Of a DNA stretch of 64,000 nucleotides, positions 31,424-42,486 are shown piece after piece. Position numbers and translations under genes: made by a program. The stretch is from positions 1,054,001 through 1,118,000 of the forward strand of contig CP004371.1 of the NCBI GenBank assembly GCA_000597885.1, in the 5' to 3' direction. Positions within the stretch are counted from its first letter, which is position 1. Each line of letters begins with the position of its first letter. This stretch comes from Flammeovirgaceae bacterium 311 (GTDB lineage Bacteria; Bacteroidota; Bacteroidia; Cytophagales; Cyclobacteriaceae). The notes beneath the pieces were generated by a model. It made no database searches. It saw nothing but the letters and a program-made list of their open reading frames with translations, and was not told where the DNA came from.

Positions 31424-34400
31424 CTATTTCTTTCTGCTTCCATACAGCGAGGGCAGCACCTTGTACTCCTGCTTGAAATACTTGGTAAAGTACTTGGCAT
31501 TGTTAAAACCTACTTTATAGGCTACCTCCGCCACCGTCAGCTGGCTCCTTTCCAGGAACTGGGCCGCCCGCTCCAGCCTGATCTTTCGGATAAATTCTAC
31601 AGGCGAGCTTCCGGTTAACAGCACCATTTTCTTGTATAGGTACACCCGGCTTACCCCTAGCTCCCGGCTAAGCATTTCTACAGTAAACTCCGGGTTTTCC
31701 AGGTGCTCCTCTACTACCCTGATGGCGTTCTGGATCAGCTTATCATCTACAGAAACAATCTCTGCCTGGCTGGTCTCCACGCTGATCTTCTTCTCATAAG
31801 CCTGCTGCATTTGCTGGCGCTGGCTAATGAGGTTCTTCAGGCGGGTAAGCAGGATCTCGAAATTAAAAGGCTTGGTAATATAGTCGTTGGCGCCCAGGCC
31901 AAGCCCCTTGAGCTTCTGTTCCTCGGCCGAATGGGCGGTTAACAACACAAACGGAATATGAGAGGTGCGACCGTCTTCCTTGATCTTGCGGCAAAGCTCT
32001 ATGCCATTCAGCTCCGGCATCATTAAATCGCTCACAATCAGGTCGGGCATGATCGATAGAGCCTTCTGCCAGCCTTCTTTTCCGTTGGCAGCCTCGGTAA
32101 TGGTAAAGTACAGGCTAAGGTTATCCTTCAGATAAAAGCGGAAATCTGCATTGTCTTCTACCAGCAATACATGTGGCTTGGCGCCCGATGTTTTAAGCAG
32201 GGCCTGCTCCCTGGCCGGGTGGGTCTCCTCAACAGCCTGCAGTAGAAACGTTGCTTCGTTTGCATAATTACTGCCGGCGGCACTGCTGCAAATTTCTTTT
32301 ACAGGCAGGCTCACGGTAAAGCAGCTGCCGCTTCCCTCCTCGCTCTCCACCCCTATGGTGCCGCCATGAATTTTAACAAATTCCCTGGTAATGGCCAAGC
32401 CAATGCCACTGCCCTGGTTAATAAAGCTTCGGGGTACATCATTTCTGAAAAAGCGTTCAAAGATCTTTTCCTGCTTGTCTTTAGGAATGCCAATGCCGCT
32501 GTCCCTTACCTGTATCTGCAGAATTTTAAGCCCCTCCGAGGATGAGTCATTGTCGAAGCAGTTAACGGTAACCTCTATTTCGCCTCCTTCCGGGGTAAAT
32601 TTAAAGGCGTTGGAGAGCAGGTTAAAGAGGATCTTCTCCAGCTTGTCCATATCGAAAGATGCCTGCAGCCCCTGCACGTTGGACCGGTATTGCAGGCTCA
32701 CGTTCTTTTTCTCGGTGAGGTCGGAAAAAGAATGTACAGACTCCTCGATGAATTTAATAATGTTGCCTTCCGACAGCACCAGGTTCACGCCTTCTACCTC
32801 CAGTTTCCTGAAATCGAGCAGCTGGTTTACCAGGTTCAGCAAACGCCTGGCATTGCGCTGGATCATGAAAAACTGCTTTTGCTGCTCGGGCTCCTGATTG
32901 AGCTGAATAAGCCGCTCCAGGGGTGCCAGTATCAGCGAGAGCGGCGTGCGGAACTCATGGCTTACGTTGGTAAAGAAGCGGATCTTCATCAGGTCCAGCT
33001 CGTGCAGCTGCCGGGCCTCCAGCTGGGTCTGTTCCAGCTTAAATTTCATTCTGGCCTTTTGCAGCTCTATGCGCCGGCTGATGTACAGGGCCAGAAAGCC
33101 CAGGGCCAGATAAAACACATAGGCAGCATTGGTTCGCCAGAATGGAGCCAGCACCGCAATGTTCAGCCTAAGATCTTCCTCGTTCCAGCTGCCATCGTTG
33201 TTGGATGCCTGCACCCTAAAGGTGTAGTCGCCCGGGTCGAGGTTGGTGTAGGTAACCCGCCGGTTTAAAACGTCTGCCGGCTGCCAGCCCCTGTCAAAGC
33301 CCTCCAGCATATACCGGAACCTGTTCTTTTCAGGATGCAGAAAATTAAGCGCCGTAAATTCAATGGAGAAAACATTTTCATCGTGCTTCAGGGTAATACC
33401 TTTGGTATCTGAAAGCGATTGCTCCAGCAGTACCCTGCCATTTACCCTGCTGCCAATTTTAACTGCTTCATTAAAAAGCTGGAAATCTGTAAAAAGCAGT
33501 TTTGGTGCTTTATCGCCTGCCCGTACAGCACTGGGGTGAAATAGGTTAAAGCCGTTAGGTCCTCCAAAAAGCAGCTCGTCTCTGCTGGTTTTAAGGGCTG
33601 CATTTTCATTAAAAACATTTCCCTGTAATCCATAGCTTGTGCTGAAGTTCTTGAAGGAGATAAACTGCCCCGACTGTGGGTTGGCATTTCTGTTGATAAG
33701 CGCGTTGGTAATACCGTTGGGGGTGCTTAACCAGAGGTTCTGCAGGTCATCTTCCAGAATGGTGAGCACGGTATTATGGGGCAGCCCGTTGTCTTTAGTA
33801 AAGAGTACAAAATTATTTTTCTCTTCATCATACAGGTTCAGTCCATCCTGTGTGCCTGCCCATACCCTGTTTTCACCATCTACATGGATAAAGAATACAT
33901 TATTGCTCCCCAGCATGGCGGGCGTGGCAGCATCGTTCGTAAAATGGCTTACCTCTCCTGTTTTCGTATCTATCTTTTCAACACCAATGTTACCGCCCAC
34001 CCAGATGTTTCCGTTTGCATCTTCGGCTATGGCCGATATATAGGCAGATTGCATTTCCTTCTTTCCCTCGCCGATTGGATAGGGATGAAAGATTTCCTGG
34101 GCAGGATCGAAAACAGACAACCCTCCTTTCATGGTACCTACCCATAGGTTTCCCCTGGAGTCCTGAAACAGCTCCCATACATTATCGGCAACACAGGGCA
34201 GGCTGGCGGGATCCGTCGGATCATGCTTGTAATGCTTAAAGGTTTTGCCATCGAAACGGTTCAGGCCGCCGGTATAGGTGCCAATCCAGAGGGTGCCGCT
34301 ATCATCCAGCAGCAGGCTCACAATAACATCGCTGCTAATGCTTTGCGGATCTGCCGGGTTGTGCCTGTAGCGGGTGTAGGTGTTGCTGGCACGATCGTAA

Positions 34401-35623
34401 TACAGCAGGCCACCGCCATTGGTCCCTATCCACAGATTACCCAGCCGGTCTTCGGCAAAGCGGTTAATATCATCAAATGGCAGACTTGCTGCAACAGATG
34501 GCTGATGCTTGTAATGCTGAAAACGGATGATGTTCTCGTGGTAATAGTTGATGCCTTTTTTGTAAGTACCTATCCAGATAATACCTTCGGCATCTTTATA
34601 GAGCGCGTTTACACTGTTGTGGGCAAGGCCATGCTCGGCATCCTGGCTGGAAAGCACATAGCTGACCAATTGTTTTTTCTTATCGATGATGTTGATGCCG
34701 CCATGGTCGGTGCCAACCCAGATCTTACCCGGCTGCTCCTCTGCTACACCGCGCACCATATTATTGTTTAGGGGCAGGTCTTTGCCCTCGCGGTGATAAT
34801 GGCTTAGGGCCTTGCGGCCCGGCTCATACAAAAACAGCCCTTTTGTTTCGTATGGCAGGTAAATCCAGAGATCATCTTCACTATCAGTAAATAATTCGTA
34901 GTTGTATAACTGCCCTCCAAAGCGCTCGCTTACCAGCGGTACCTGCTGCACCACTTCCAGGCTGGAACCATCCAGCTTTTCAAAAATACCATTGCGGTGT
35001 ATGAGCCAGTAATCTCCCCTGCTGTTTTGTACAACAGACTGTACATAATTGGAACTGATGGTGCTGGCATCTCCACTGGTATGCTTCAGGAAAACCTGTT
35101 TGCCATCTGCCGGCGAGTAGCGGGAAATCCCCTGCCCCGTCAGGATAAACCAGTAATTGCCGGCTTTGTCCCTGATGATGTTTTCAATATCATGCCCGGC
35201 CAGGCCAAATGACCGGGTAAAGGCAGCCTGTTCCCTGCTAAATTTTTCCTGAACCGGGTCAAAGATGCTGATGCCGTCAGTGGTAACAATCCATAATTTA
35301 CCGGCTGGGTCCTCAAACATCCTGTTAATGGTATTCCCCCTGATGGAGCTGCTGTCGCGGGGATCGTGCTGGTAGATCTTTACTTTGGTACCATCAAAGC
35401 GATTAAGGCCATCGGCAGTGCCAATCCAGAGATATCCCCTGCTGTCGCGCAGAAAGCAGTTTACCTGGTTGTTGGAGAGGCCTTTGCTTACATCCAGCAG
35501 CGAGAATTTAAACTGGTCAGGCACAGCTGCCACTGCCTGGAGAATTACTCCAAAAAAGAAAAACAGGAATAAGGCTAAACGACTGACCCGCATGGCTGGC
35601 AGTATTATCAGATATTGTTGCAA
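31424..35623 (-). CDS. Hybrid two-component system regulator (HTCS)
   Basis: The product has 1399 residues, all two-component functions in one chain. After a signal/anchor (MRVSRLALFLFFFFGV, best start at residue 11) come many two-component propeller repeats (YLWIGTADGLNRFDG, IWVGTDHGGINIID and others, to about residue 740), a Y_Y_Y domain, a membrane helix near 850, a histidine kinase (FFTNVSHEFRTPLSLIL with the phospho-His, then GSGIGLAITREFV), a receiver (DLIVSDLMMPELNG with the phospho-Asp) and an AraC-type DNA-binding end. Such proteins sense periplasmic glycans and switch on carbohydrate-use genes, but no SusC/D pair lies in this window. Confidence 0.95.
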   Translation of the reverse strand: MQQYLIILPAMRVSRLALFLFFFFGVILQAVAAVPDQFKFSLLDVSKGLSNNQVNCFLRDSRGYLWIGTADGLNRFDGTKVKIYQHDPRDSSSIRGNTINRMFEDPAGKLWIVTTDGISIFDPVQEKFSREQAAFTRSFGLAGHDIENIIRDKAGNYWFILTGQGISRYSPADGKQVFLKHTSGDASTISSNYVQSVVQNSRGDYWLIHRNGIFEKLDGSSLEVVQQVPLVSERFGGQLYNYELFTDSEDDLWIYLPYETKGLFLYEPGRKALSHYHREGKDLPLNNNMVRGVAEEQPGKIWVGTDHGGINIIDKKKQLVSYVLSSQDAEHGLAHNSVNALYKDAEGIIWIGTYKKGINYYHENIIRFQHYKHQPSVAASLPFDDINRFAEDRLGNLWIGTNGGGLLYYDRASNTYTRYRHNPADPQSISSDVIVSLLLDDSGTLWIGTYTGGLNRFDGKTFKHYKHDPTDPASLPCVADNVWELFQDSRGNLWVGTMKGGLSVFDPAQEIFHPYPIGEGKKEMQSAYISAIAEDANGNIWVGGNIGVEKIDTKTGEVSHFTNDAATPAMLGSNNVFFIHVDGENRVWAGTQDGLNLYDEEKNNFVLFTKDNGLPHNTVLTILEDDLQNLWLSTPNGITNALINRNANPQSGQFISFKNFSTSYGLQGNVFNENAALKTSRDELLFGGPNGFNLFHPSAVRAGDKAPKLLFTDFQLFNEAVKIGSRVNGRVLLEQSLSDTKGITLKHDENVFSIEFTALNFLHPEKNRFRYMLEGFDRGWQPADVLNRRVTYTNLDPGDYTFRVQASNNDGSWNEEDLRLNIAVLAPFWRTNAAYVFYLALGFLALYISRRIELQKARMKFKLEQTQLEARQLHELDLMKIRFFTNVSHEFRTPLSLILAPLERLIQLNQEPEQQKQFFMIQRNARRLLNLVNQLLDFRKLEVEGVNLVLSEGNIIKFIEESVHSFSDLTEKKNVSLQYRSNVQGLQASFDMDKLEKILFNLLSNAFKFTPEGGEIEVTVNCFDNDSSSEGLKILQIQVRDSGIGIPKDKQEKIFERFFRNDVPRSFINQGSGIGLAITREFVKIHGGTIGVESEEGSGSCFTVSLPVKEICSSAAGSNYANEATFLLQAVEETHPAREQALLKTSGAKPHVLLVEDNADFRFYLKDNLSLYFTITEAANGKEGWQKALSIMPDLIVSDLMMPELNGIELCRKIKEDGRTSHIPFVLLTAHSAEEQKLKGLGLGANDYITKPFNFEILLTRLKNLISQRQQMQQAYEKKISVETSQAEIVSVDDKLIQNAIRVVEEHLENPEFTVEMLSRELGVSRVYLYKKMVLLTGSSPVEFIRKIRLERAAQFLERSQLTVAEVAYKVGFNNAKYFTKYFKQEYKVLPSLYGSRKK

Positions 35624-35796
35624 CTACTAATTTAAGAAAATAAATGATATGGAAGGGCTGATCTTCATCATTTCAATCGAGTGCAAAAATACGCCTGCCG
35701 TTGCCTGCTGCTACAGCATTTTTTATTACCCGCACCATGTGTTGGGTTAGTGGCTGCCGGCATCGTTTTACCTCCTGATCCACAAGCGCTGCCATA

Positions 35797-37590
35797 CTAA
35801 AAACTGTAGATCTGTGGAATCAGGAAAGTGGCAATAAGCCAGAATAAAAGATTAATGGCCGTACCCACCTTCAGAAAGTCCTTAAACTTATACTGCCCGG
35901 CACTGTACACCATAGCATTGGTCTGGTAGCCAATAGGTGTCATGAACGAAGCAGAAGCAGCAAAAGTAACAGCCATCAGAAAAGGCATGGGGCTTAGGCC
36001 CATGCTGTGGGCAATGGCAATGGCAATAGGTGCCAGCAGCGCCGCCGTAGCGTTGTTCGACATGATTTCTGTAAGCAGCGAAGTGGTGAGGTACAAACCG
36101 GATACCACAAAGGCCGGACCCCAGGCACCCAGACTCATAACCAAACCATTTGCGATGTAAAGATCGAGGCCGCTGTTTTGCATGGCAGTACCCAGCGTAA
36201 GGGAGCCTGCCAGCAGAAAAACCACCTTCCAGTTGATGGCTTCATACACCTCTTTCATCGTGATTGTTTTGCTGATGGCCAGCAGCACCACACCTGCCAG
36301 CGTGCCCTGCATAATAGGAACAATGTTTGCCGTTGCCAGGGTTACGATGGTCAGGATTACACTTACTACAAAAACAAATTGCTTGATATCGAAATCAACC
36401 AAGGTTTCTTCCGATAGCAGTACAAAGGGAAAATCCTGATCGTTCTCCATCCGCTTCAGCTCTTTTACATAGTGGCTTTTTACCTCTGCCAGTATTACAT
36501 CACCTGCCTTCAGGGGCATATCGTACAGCTGCTCGTGCAGTACCTCCTCCCGGTGCCTGATGGCCAGCGGTATTGCCCGGAAGCGCCTGCGAAAGTCTAT
36601 GCCCCGAAGGGTTTTACCATCCAGGTCAGAATTTGCCGTGATCACCAGCTCGGTAAGCGTAGAGTTTTTACCCTGCAGGTTATCGTCGCCAATGCGCACA
36701 CCTGCCTCTACCAGGATCTTGGCGCGGTCTTTCAGTGCTTTGATCTTTTCTATGTTGCAGCGAACCTTCAGAATATCATGCTGCTGCAGCATAAAATCGC
36801 CCGGAGGCAGTGTAAAGATGCTGCCATTGCGCCTGATCTCAATGATATCCATATCCAGCTCCTGCACCAGCTCCGAGTTCATGATCTTGTTGCCTACAGA
36901 AGAGGCTTCCGGCAGCAGTTCTATCTCTGTCAGATAATTGCGCACATCGAACTTGGTCTTCAGGTCACGCTCCTGCTGACGGTTAGGCAACAACTTGATG
37001 CCAATAAAAATCATGTAAATTATGCCTGCCGATAAAAGTATAAGCCCCAGGGGCGAAAGATCGAACATGGAAATGGGTGGCAGGCCTTCTTTTTCTGCAA
37101 TACCGCTAACCAGAATGTTGGTAGAGGTACCAATGAGCGTACACATACCTCCAAAAATTGAGGCAAACGACAGGGGAATGAGCATTTTAGAGGGATGAAA
37201 GCCAGAGGCGTAGGCAATCTGTATGATAACGGGAATAAAAACGGCCACTACCGGCGTGTTATTCACAAAGGCAGAAATAACGGCAACCATCAGCATCATC
37301 AGGATAATGCCTGTGCGGAAGCTCCTGCGGAAAATACCTGATAACCTGAAGGCCAGCACCTGCAATGCACCCGTCTTCAGCAGGGCTGCACTTAGTACAA
37401 ACATAAAGGCAACTGTAAGGGTAGCCTTGTTGCTAAAGCCTTCTACCCCCTGCTCGGGAGTAATCACTCCAAAGAAAATCAAGGCAACCACAATCAGCAG
37501 CGCTACCAGATCAATAGAAAATATTTCAGTTGCAAAAAGTACAACTGCTGATAGAATTACAAAAAGGGTAATGAAGGCGTCGGGACTCAT
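35797..37590 (-). CDS. SLC13-type anion permease with TrkA_C domains
   Basis: The product has 597 residues from ATG 37590 ([18 protein letters not shown]); a TTG 18 bp upstream extends the frame. It has two halves of hydrophobic helices flanking a cytoplasmic segment (about 200-385) with two TrkA_C-like domains ([20 protein letters not shown] and [16 protein letters not shown]). SLC13-like motifs include [14 protein letters not shown] and [15 protein letters not shown]. Substrate is not evident (sulfate or other small anions are typical). It lies 61 bp downstream of an Rrf2-type regulator gene and is probably in one operon with it. Confidence 0.9.
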   Translation of the reverse strand: MSPDAFITLFVILSAVVLFATEIFSIDLVALLIVVALIFFGVITPEQGVEGFSNKATLTVAFMFVLSAALLKTGALQVLAFRLSGIFRRSFRTGIILMMLMVAVISAFVNNTPVVAVFIPVIIQIAYASGFHPSKMLIPLSFASIFGGMCTLIGTSTNILVSGIAEKEGLPPISMFDLSPLGLILLSAGIIYMIFIGIKLLPNRQQERDLKTKFDVRNYLTEIELLPEASSVGNKIMNSELVQELDMDIIEIRRNGSIFTLPPGDFMLQQHDILKVRCNIEKIKALKDRAKILVEAGVRIGDDNLQGKNSTLTELVITANSDLDGKTLRGIDFRRRFRAIPLAIRHREEVLHEQLYDMPLKAGDVILAEVKSHYVKELKRMENDQDFPFVLLSEETLVDFDIKQFVFVVSVILTIVTLATANIVPIMQGTLAGVVLLAISKTITMKEVYEAINWKVVFLLAGSLTLGTAMQNSGLDLYIANGLVMSLGAWGPAFVVSGLYLTTSLLTEIMSNNATAALLAPIAIAIAHSMGLSPMPFLMAVTFAASASFMTPIGYQTNAMVYSAGQYKFKDFLKVGTAINLLFWLIATFLIPQIYSF

Positions 37591-37651
37591 AAAAAATTGA
37601 AGTCTCAAATATAGATAATCGATCAGCTTAATAGAGTAATGACTATGGAAT

Positions 37652-38098
37652 TTACTGCTTCAGTCTTCTTTGGCTAAGCTTATCTTCCCGCTTTACAATC
37701 TCTGCCAGCGTAGCCCCTTTCAGCAGGCGCACCGTATTATTCCTAAGTTCATAGAATACTGAGCGAATCCCGCAGGTTTCTTCGTCCCTGCATTCTTCGC
37801 AACGCTCGTAGTAGCGGTGTGTGGTGCAGGGCAGTAACGCAATGGGTCCATCAAACAGGCGCATTACTTCAGCCATACTTACTTCGGTTGGGTGTTTAAG
37901 CAGGTAGTACCCCCCTCCTTTTCCTTTTTTGCTTGCCAGTATACCGGCCTTCTTCAGATCCAGTAAAATAGCCTCCAGAAATTTCTGCGGAATATTTTGT
38001 GCCTGTGCAATTTCGCTGATAAGAATAGGGCCCTGTTCCCACATTTTTGCCAGATGCACTAACGCATTGATAGCATATTTTGTTTTCTTCGATATCAT
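37652..38098 (-). CDS. Rrf2-family transcriptional regulator
   Basis: The product has 148 residues. A winged-helix N-terminus ([49 protein letters not shown]) is followed by the Rrf2 cysteine segment [19 protein letters not shown] with CGIRSVF, which in relatives binds an Fe-S cluster. It precedes the SLC13-type permease gene and may control it in response to redox or sulfur state (inference). Confidence 0.92.
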   Translation of the reverse strand: MISKKTKYAINALVHLAKMWEQGPILISEIAQAQNIPQKFLEAILLDLKKAGILASKKGKGGGYYLLKHPTEVSMAEVMRLFDGPIALLPCTTHRYYERCEECRDEETCGIRSVFYELRNNTVRLLKGATLAEIVKREDKLSQRRLKQ

Positions 38099-38395
38099 CG
38101 CGGGCTAAGATAGCGCAACTAAATCAATTTTTTACAACAATGCTTTTCAGATAGGGCCTCTTGATAATCAGGAGCAACAGCTGCAGACATCCCTCCAGCC
38201 GCTGTTGCCGGCAGCTAATTATAAAATAAAAAGAACTACCTTTGATGATTCGCTGTTAAAAGCTTGCCAGTACGGCTGGGCTGCTCCTTATAAGCACCCG
38301 TTAATTTCTGGCACTCTGCTGATCAAATCAAACCCTTTTATGATCTGTTCAGGTGCCTAAGCAGCAGTACGGCCTATATTATTTTATTACGTTAC
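38099..38395. other. Intergenic region before the helicase gene
   Basis: 297 bp between two divergent genes. It must hold both promoters. I see no gene, repeat or strong hairpin in it; the last 50 bp before the helicase ATG are AT-rich (TATATTATTTTATTACG). Confidence 0.5.
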
Positions 38396-39721
38396 ATGAC
38401 ATTTGAAAATCTGGGGCTCATTGAGCCTATTCAACAGGCGGTGGAATCTGAAGGATACACCACCCCAACCCCCATACAGCAACAAGCTATTCCTATTGTA
38501 CTTCAGCAAAAAGATCTTTTCGGTTGCGCACAAACTGGCACAGGCAAAACAGCCGCTTTTGCCATCCCTATTTTACAGCTGCTGCATGAACCTATCCGGG
38601 AACGCGGCCAGCGTAAAATCAAAGCCCTGATCCTGACCCCCACCCGTGAACTGGCCATCCAGGTTGCCGACAGCTTTGCTGCTTATGGTAAAAACCTGGA
38701 CCTGAGGCACCTGGTGGTATTTGGTGGTGTGAAGCAAAAAGCCCAGACCGATGCCCTGAAAGCCGGTGTGGATATTTTAGTAGCCACCCCCGGCAGGCTT
38801 CTTGACCTGATGAACCAAAAGTTTATCAGCCTGGAGCATATTAAATACTTTGTACTTGATGAAGCCGACCGTATGCTGGATATGGGCTTTATCCACGACA
38901 TTAAAAAGGTACTGGCCAAGCTGCCTGCTAAAAGACAATCCCTGTTTTTCTCGGCCACCATGCCGCCCGATATTCTGACGCTTGCCAATACCATACTGGT
39001 TAACCCAGCCAAGGTAGAGGTAACTCCTGTTTCTTCTACCGCAGAAAGAATTCAGCAAAGTCTGTATTTCGTAAGCAAAAGCGATAAACCTTCCCTGCTG
39101 GCCTACCTGCTGGAGGAAGAGTCGCTGGAAAGCGTACTGGTATTTACCCGTACTAAACACATGGCCGATCGTGTTGCCAAAAGACTGCACCGCGAGGGCA
39201 TTAAGGCAGAGGCAATTCACGGCAATAAATCACAGAATGCCCGCCAGCGTGCTCTTTCCAACTTTACCAATAAAGAAATAAGGGTACTGGTGGCTACCGA
39301 TATTGCCGCCAGGGGTATCGATGTGGAAGATCTCTCGCATGTGATTAACTTCGACCTGCCCAATGTGCCTGAAACCTACGTACACCGCATTGGCAGAACA
39401 GGCCGTGCCGGTGCCAGCGGCAGTGCCATTTCGTTTTGCGATGCCGAGGAGGTAAAATCCCTGCAGGATATCCATAAACTGATTGGCAAAAAAATACCGG
39501 TGGTAGAGAATCATCCTTTCGAAGCTGATATCCACGTGCCGAACAGGTCATCAAACAACTCTTCAAGGTCTCAAAGCTCTTACAGGTCACAGCCTGCAAC
39601 TGCTTCTTCCTCACATGCAGCCAGAAACAGCAACCAGTCTGCACCCAGGAACAACAGCCAGCCCTCGCCCCGTAACAGCAGCAAACGCTGGTTTGGCAAA
39701 CCCCGCTCCAAAAACAGCTAA
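38396..39721 (+). CDS. rhlE: DEAD-box RNA helicase, RhlE-like
   Basis: The product has 441 residues. All core motifs are present: the Q motif ([11 protein letters not shown]), [42 protein letters not shown] and [10 protein letters not shown]. The tail (about 385-441) is low complexity, rich in Ser, Asn, Arg and Gln, as in RhlE proteins of Bacteroidota that act in ribosome assembly and cold growth. It stands alone and ends in a strong terminator. Confidence 0.92.
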   Translation: MTFENLGLIEPIQQAVESEGYTTPTPIQQQAIPIVLQQKDLFGCAQTGTGKTAAFAIPILQLLHEPIRERGQRKIKALILTPTRELAIQVADSFAAYGKNLDLRHLVVFGGVKQKAQTDALKAGVDILVATPGRLLDLMNQKFISLEHIKYFVLDEADRMLDMGFIHDIKKVLAKLPAKRQSLFFSATMPPDILTLANTILVNPAKVEVTPVSSTAERIQQSLYFVSKSDKPSLLAYLLEEESLESVLVFTRTKHMADRVAKRLHREGIKAEAIHGNKSQNARQRALSNFTNKEIRVLVATDIAARGIDVEDLSHVINFDLPNVPETYVHRIGRTGRAGASGSAISFCDAEEVKSLQDIHKLIGKKIPVVENHPFEADIHVPNRSSNNSSRSQSSYRSQPATASSSHAARNSNQSAPRNNSQPSPRNSSKRWFGKPRSKNS

Positions 39722-39748
39722 GCATCAGCTATAGGAATAAAAAATAGA

Positions 39749-39777
39749 GGCAGCCAAATGGCTGCCTTTTTTTGGCT
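39749..39777 (+). terminator. Rho-independent terminator after the helicase gene
   Basis: GGCAGCC AAAT GGCTGCC stem-loop followed by seven T. Confidence 0.9.
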
Positions 39778-39928
39778 GATTGTAATAGCAACCGGTGCAT
39801 TTCTTCAGAGATTTGAAACCTAGTTGAGGTTTCATACAGCTGCCGTCAATATCACAGCCTCTCCCCAAAACTCTTGGTAAACAGCCTTGTTATGTTAACA
39901 TCACAAAACTGACATACACCATCAATCC

Positions 39929-40378
39929 ATGCAGGGCATTATTTTTTGCGGCATACAGGGTAGCGGCAAATCTACCTTCTACAAACAGCACTTCTTTAAT
40001 ACACACATCCGCATCAGCATGGACTTACTGCGCACCCGCAACCGCGAGCGGCAAATGCTGGACTTGTGCCTGCGTACCAGTGCCCGCTTTGTAGTAGACA
40101 ACACCAACCCCACCCGTGAAGAACGCCATTACTACATTGCTCCTGCCCTGGCTGCCCGATACGAACTGGTTTGTTATTATTTCAGAACTGAACTTGATGT
40201 AGCTCTTTCAAGAAATTCCCTGCGCAGTGGAAAAGAACTGATACCTGAAAAGGGCGTAAAGGCTACCTGGAAAAAAATGCAGATTCCAGCCTTCGATGAA
40301 GGATACGGCCGCATCTTCCACATCAATCCAGCTGATCATACTGGCTTTCAGCAAATTGAAATCTTTAACACACTATAG
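39929..40378 (+). CDS. Small P-loop kinase, PNKP-like
   Basis: The product has 149 residues. Walker A is GIQGSGKSTF (8-17). DNTNPTREER and the LID-like Arg/Lys region (SRNSLRSGKELIPEKGVKAT) fit the polynucleotide-kinase/gluconate-kinase type of AAA-like kinase. The likely role is ATP-dependent phosphorylation of a nucleic-acid or small-molecule 5'-OH; the substrate cannot be read from sequence. Confidence 0.82.
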   Translation: MQGIIFCGIQGSGKSTFYKQHFFNTHIRISMDLLRTRNRERQMLDLCLRTSARFVVDNTNPTREERHYYIAPALAARYELVCYYFRTELDVALSRNSLRSGKELIPEKGVKATWKKMQIPAFDEGYGRIFHINPADHTGFQQIEIFNTL

Positions 40379-40540
40379 CAAAACACAACCCCACCTTAAA
40401 ATTTAGTGTTACTATAATTGCTAAAACTCAAATTATATAAATTCCAAAGATTATATTGCCACATTTTACTGATAGTTCAGGGCCTGAATAGCGGATTTCA
40501 GGCAGCTACATAATCTACCAAACCATTTAAAAAAGAGTAC

Positions 40541-41317
40541 ATGAAAGTTTCAAGGGTAAAAAACATGATCAGCAATCTTGAAAACTGGCAAAGCTATCTG
40601 CTGTATAAATACTCCGGAAAAAAAGCACCGGATTTTACCTTTAAGCTTAAGAACAACAGATCTGTTACTGTACCCAAACGCCTGATCCGTGAGTTTAAAG
40701 AAAGCTTTTTTGCAGAGACCTATACTGCAGGGCTGCCTGCTGAACTCATTAATATAAAAAACCCTGTTGTGATAGATATAGGCGCAAATGTTGGCTTCTT
40801 TACGCTCTATTCCCTTACAAAATTCAAAAACCCCAGGCTGATATCTTTCGAACCCATAGAAAAAAATTACAGGCAGCTGATCAAAAATGTGCCCCCGGAA
40901 GAAAATAAAAATGTAACTCTTTTCAACAAGGCTGTGAGCGATTCCGAGGGCGAGATCCATATGATGCTTGACAGCAGCGCAGATTTCACCACTTCTGCCA
41001 CCATCTTTAACCATACACAGGAAAAGGATCGGGTAAGCGTAAAATCTACTACCCTGCCCAAGGTATTCCAGGAATTTAAGCTACAGAAAGTAGATCTGCT
41101 GAAGCTAGATTGTGAAGGAGCAGAATACTGCATCCTCTATAACACACCCCCTGCTCTTTTTGAAAAAATCAACTGCATTGCCCTTGAAACGCATCCCGGC
41201 TTAGAGCAGCATGAAAATAACGAAGCACTGGCCGCCTACCTGAAAAAAAAGGGATACCTGGTAAGCACTGGCAAAGATTTATTATGGGCGCACAAGCCAC
41301 TGGAGCAGTGGGTCTGA
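40541..41317 (+). CDS. FkbM-family methyltransferase
   Basis: The product has 258 residues. The SAM-binding motif is VIDIGANVGFFTLYS (about 77-91), followed by ISFEPIEKNYRQL and the FkbM signature LLKLDCEGAEYCIL. The family O-methylates sugars and natural products. No biosynthetic cluster surrounds it. A hairpin terminator follows. Confidence 0.88.
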   Translation: MKVSRVKNMISNLENWQSYLLYKYSGKKAPDFTFKLKNNRSVTVPKRLIREFKESFFAETYTAGLPAELINIKNPVVIDIGANVGFFTLYSLTKFKNPRLISFEPIEKNYRQLIKNVPPEENKNVTLFNKAVSDSEGEIHMMLDSSADFTTSATIFNHTQEKDRVSVKSTTLPKVFQEFKLQKVDLLKLDCEGAEYCILYNTPPALFEKINCIALETHPGLEQHENNEALAAYLKKKGYLVSTGKDLLWAHKPLEQWV

Positions 41318-41387
41318 AAAATTGCCCGCCTGCTGCTTTCCTACGGCAGCCACATAAGCTTTAATCAATAATATAACCTTAAGCAAA

Positions 41388-41442
41388 ATCTCTTAGGTTG
41401 CACACTGTACATCAGCAGCCAGCAACCTAAGAGATCTTTTTC
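41388..41442 (+). terminator. Hairpin terminator after the FkbM gene
   Basis: ATCTCTTAGGTTGC and GCAACCTAAGAGAT pair perfectly with a 20-base loop, followed by a T run. Confidence 0.75.
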
Positions 41443-41504
41443 TGTAGGGAGCAAGCCAGGTTGGGGCAGCCTGCTCAATATCCTGCAGCCTGAAACTCTT
41501 TAAT

Positions 41505-42374
41505 TTATTTACCCCGCATCTGCTCGAACATATCCCACATTTGCGGAGTAATGCGCTCCAAGTTGTTAAATTCACCCGCGCCTTTAATCCATTCACCACC
41601 ATCGATGGTCACCACCTCTCCGTTTACATAGGCACTGAAATCCGACATCAGGTATGCCGCAAGGTTGGCCAGCTCCTGGTGCTCTCCAACCCTGCCCAAC
41701 GGCACCCGGCGTGCCGGATCAAATTTATCCTTCAGCTCTCCCGGCAATAGCCGGCTCCAGGCACCCTCCGTAGGAAAAGGGCCGGGGGCAATGGCGTTGC
41801 AGCGTATTTTATATTTGGCCCACTCTACTGCCAGAGAACGGGTAAGCGCCAGCACACCTGCTTTGGCACAGGCACTGGGCACCACATAGCCCGAGCCGGT
41901 CCAGGCATAGGTGGTTACAATATTGAGCATGGTGCCTGCCTGCTTTTGGTCTATCCAAAGTTTGCCCATGGCCAGGCTAAACTGGGTGGTGCCTTTCAGC
42001 ACAATATCCAGCACCGTATTGAAAGCCCTGTGTGATAGCCGCTCGGTAGGGCTGATAAAGTTCCCCGCAGCATTGTTCAGCAGACCATCTATTTTACCCC
42101 ACTGGCTCATGGTATCTGCCAACACTTTTTCTATTTGCTCGTACTCCCGCACATCACAGGCCAGGGGCAACACTTTGCCGCCGGTTTCTTCCTCCAGCTC
42201 CCGGGCAGTTTGTTCCAGCACCTCAAGCTTTCGGCTGGTAATCACAACTTTTGCTCCTAATTCAAGAAAATACTTACTCATAGATCTGCCCAGTCCTGTT
42301 CCGCCACCGGTAACGATAAATACCTTTTCCTGAAGCGCATCGGGCCTAAGCATGCCTTCCGTATGTTTGCTCAT
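41505..42374 (-). CDS. SDR oxidoreductase, 2,4-dienoyl-CoA reductase-like
   Basis: The product has 289 residues. NAD(P) motif is VTGGGTGLGRSM, followed by NNAAGNF and the catalytic region. The usual YxxxK is SxxxK here (PSACAKAGVL), as in dienoyl-CoA reductases, where Tyr is also displaced. IAPGPFPTEGAWSRLLPG and the YVNGEVVTIDGGEW end match that subfamily. Role: removal of conjugated double bonds in beta-oxidation of unsaturated fatty acids. Confidence 0.88.
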   Translation of the reverse strand: MSKHTEGMLRPDALQEKVFIVTGGGTGLGRSMSKYFLELGAKVVITSRKLEVLEQTARELEEETGGKVLPLACDVREYEQIEKVLADTMSQWGKIDGLLNNAAGNFISPTERLSHRAFNTVLDIVLKGTTQFSLAMGKLWIDQKQAGTMLNIVTTYAWTGSGYVVPSACAKAGVLALTRSLAVEWAKYKIRCNAIAPGPFPTEGAWSRLLPGELKDKFDPARRVPLGRVGEHQELANLAAYLMSDFSAYVNGEVVTIDGGEWIKGAGEFNNLERITPQMWDMFEQMRGK

Positions 42375-42486
42375 GTTGATGGTTGTGTTTGGTTGAGTTG
42401 GAAGTTACATTATTTCTGACACCTATGCCTAGCGCCAGGGTAATCTGTTTTTATTTTTCATTAAATTCGCTGGCAAACCTTTAACC

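Noticed and set aside
31424-35623. Polysaccharide utilisation locus around the HTCS regulator
   Set aside because: No SusC/SusD-like or glycoside hydrolase genes lie nearby in the window.
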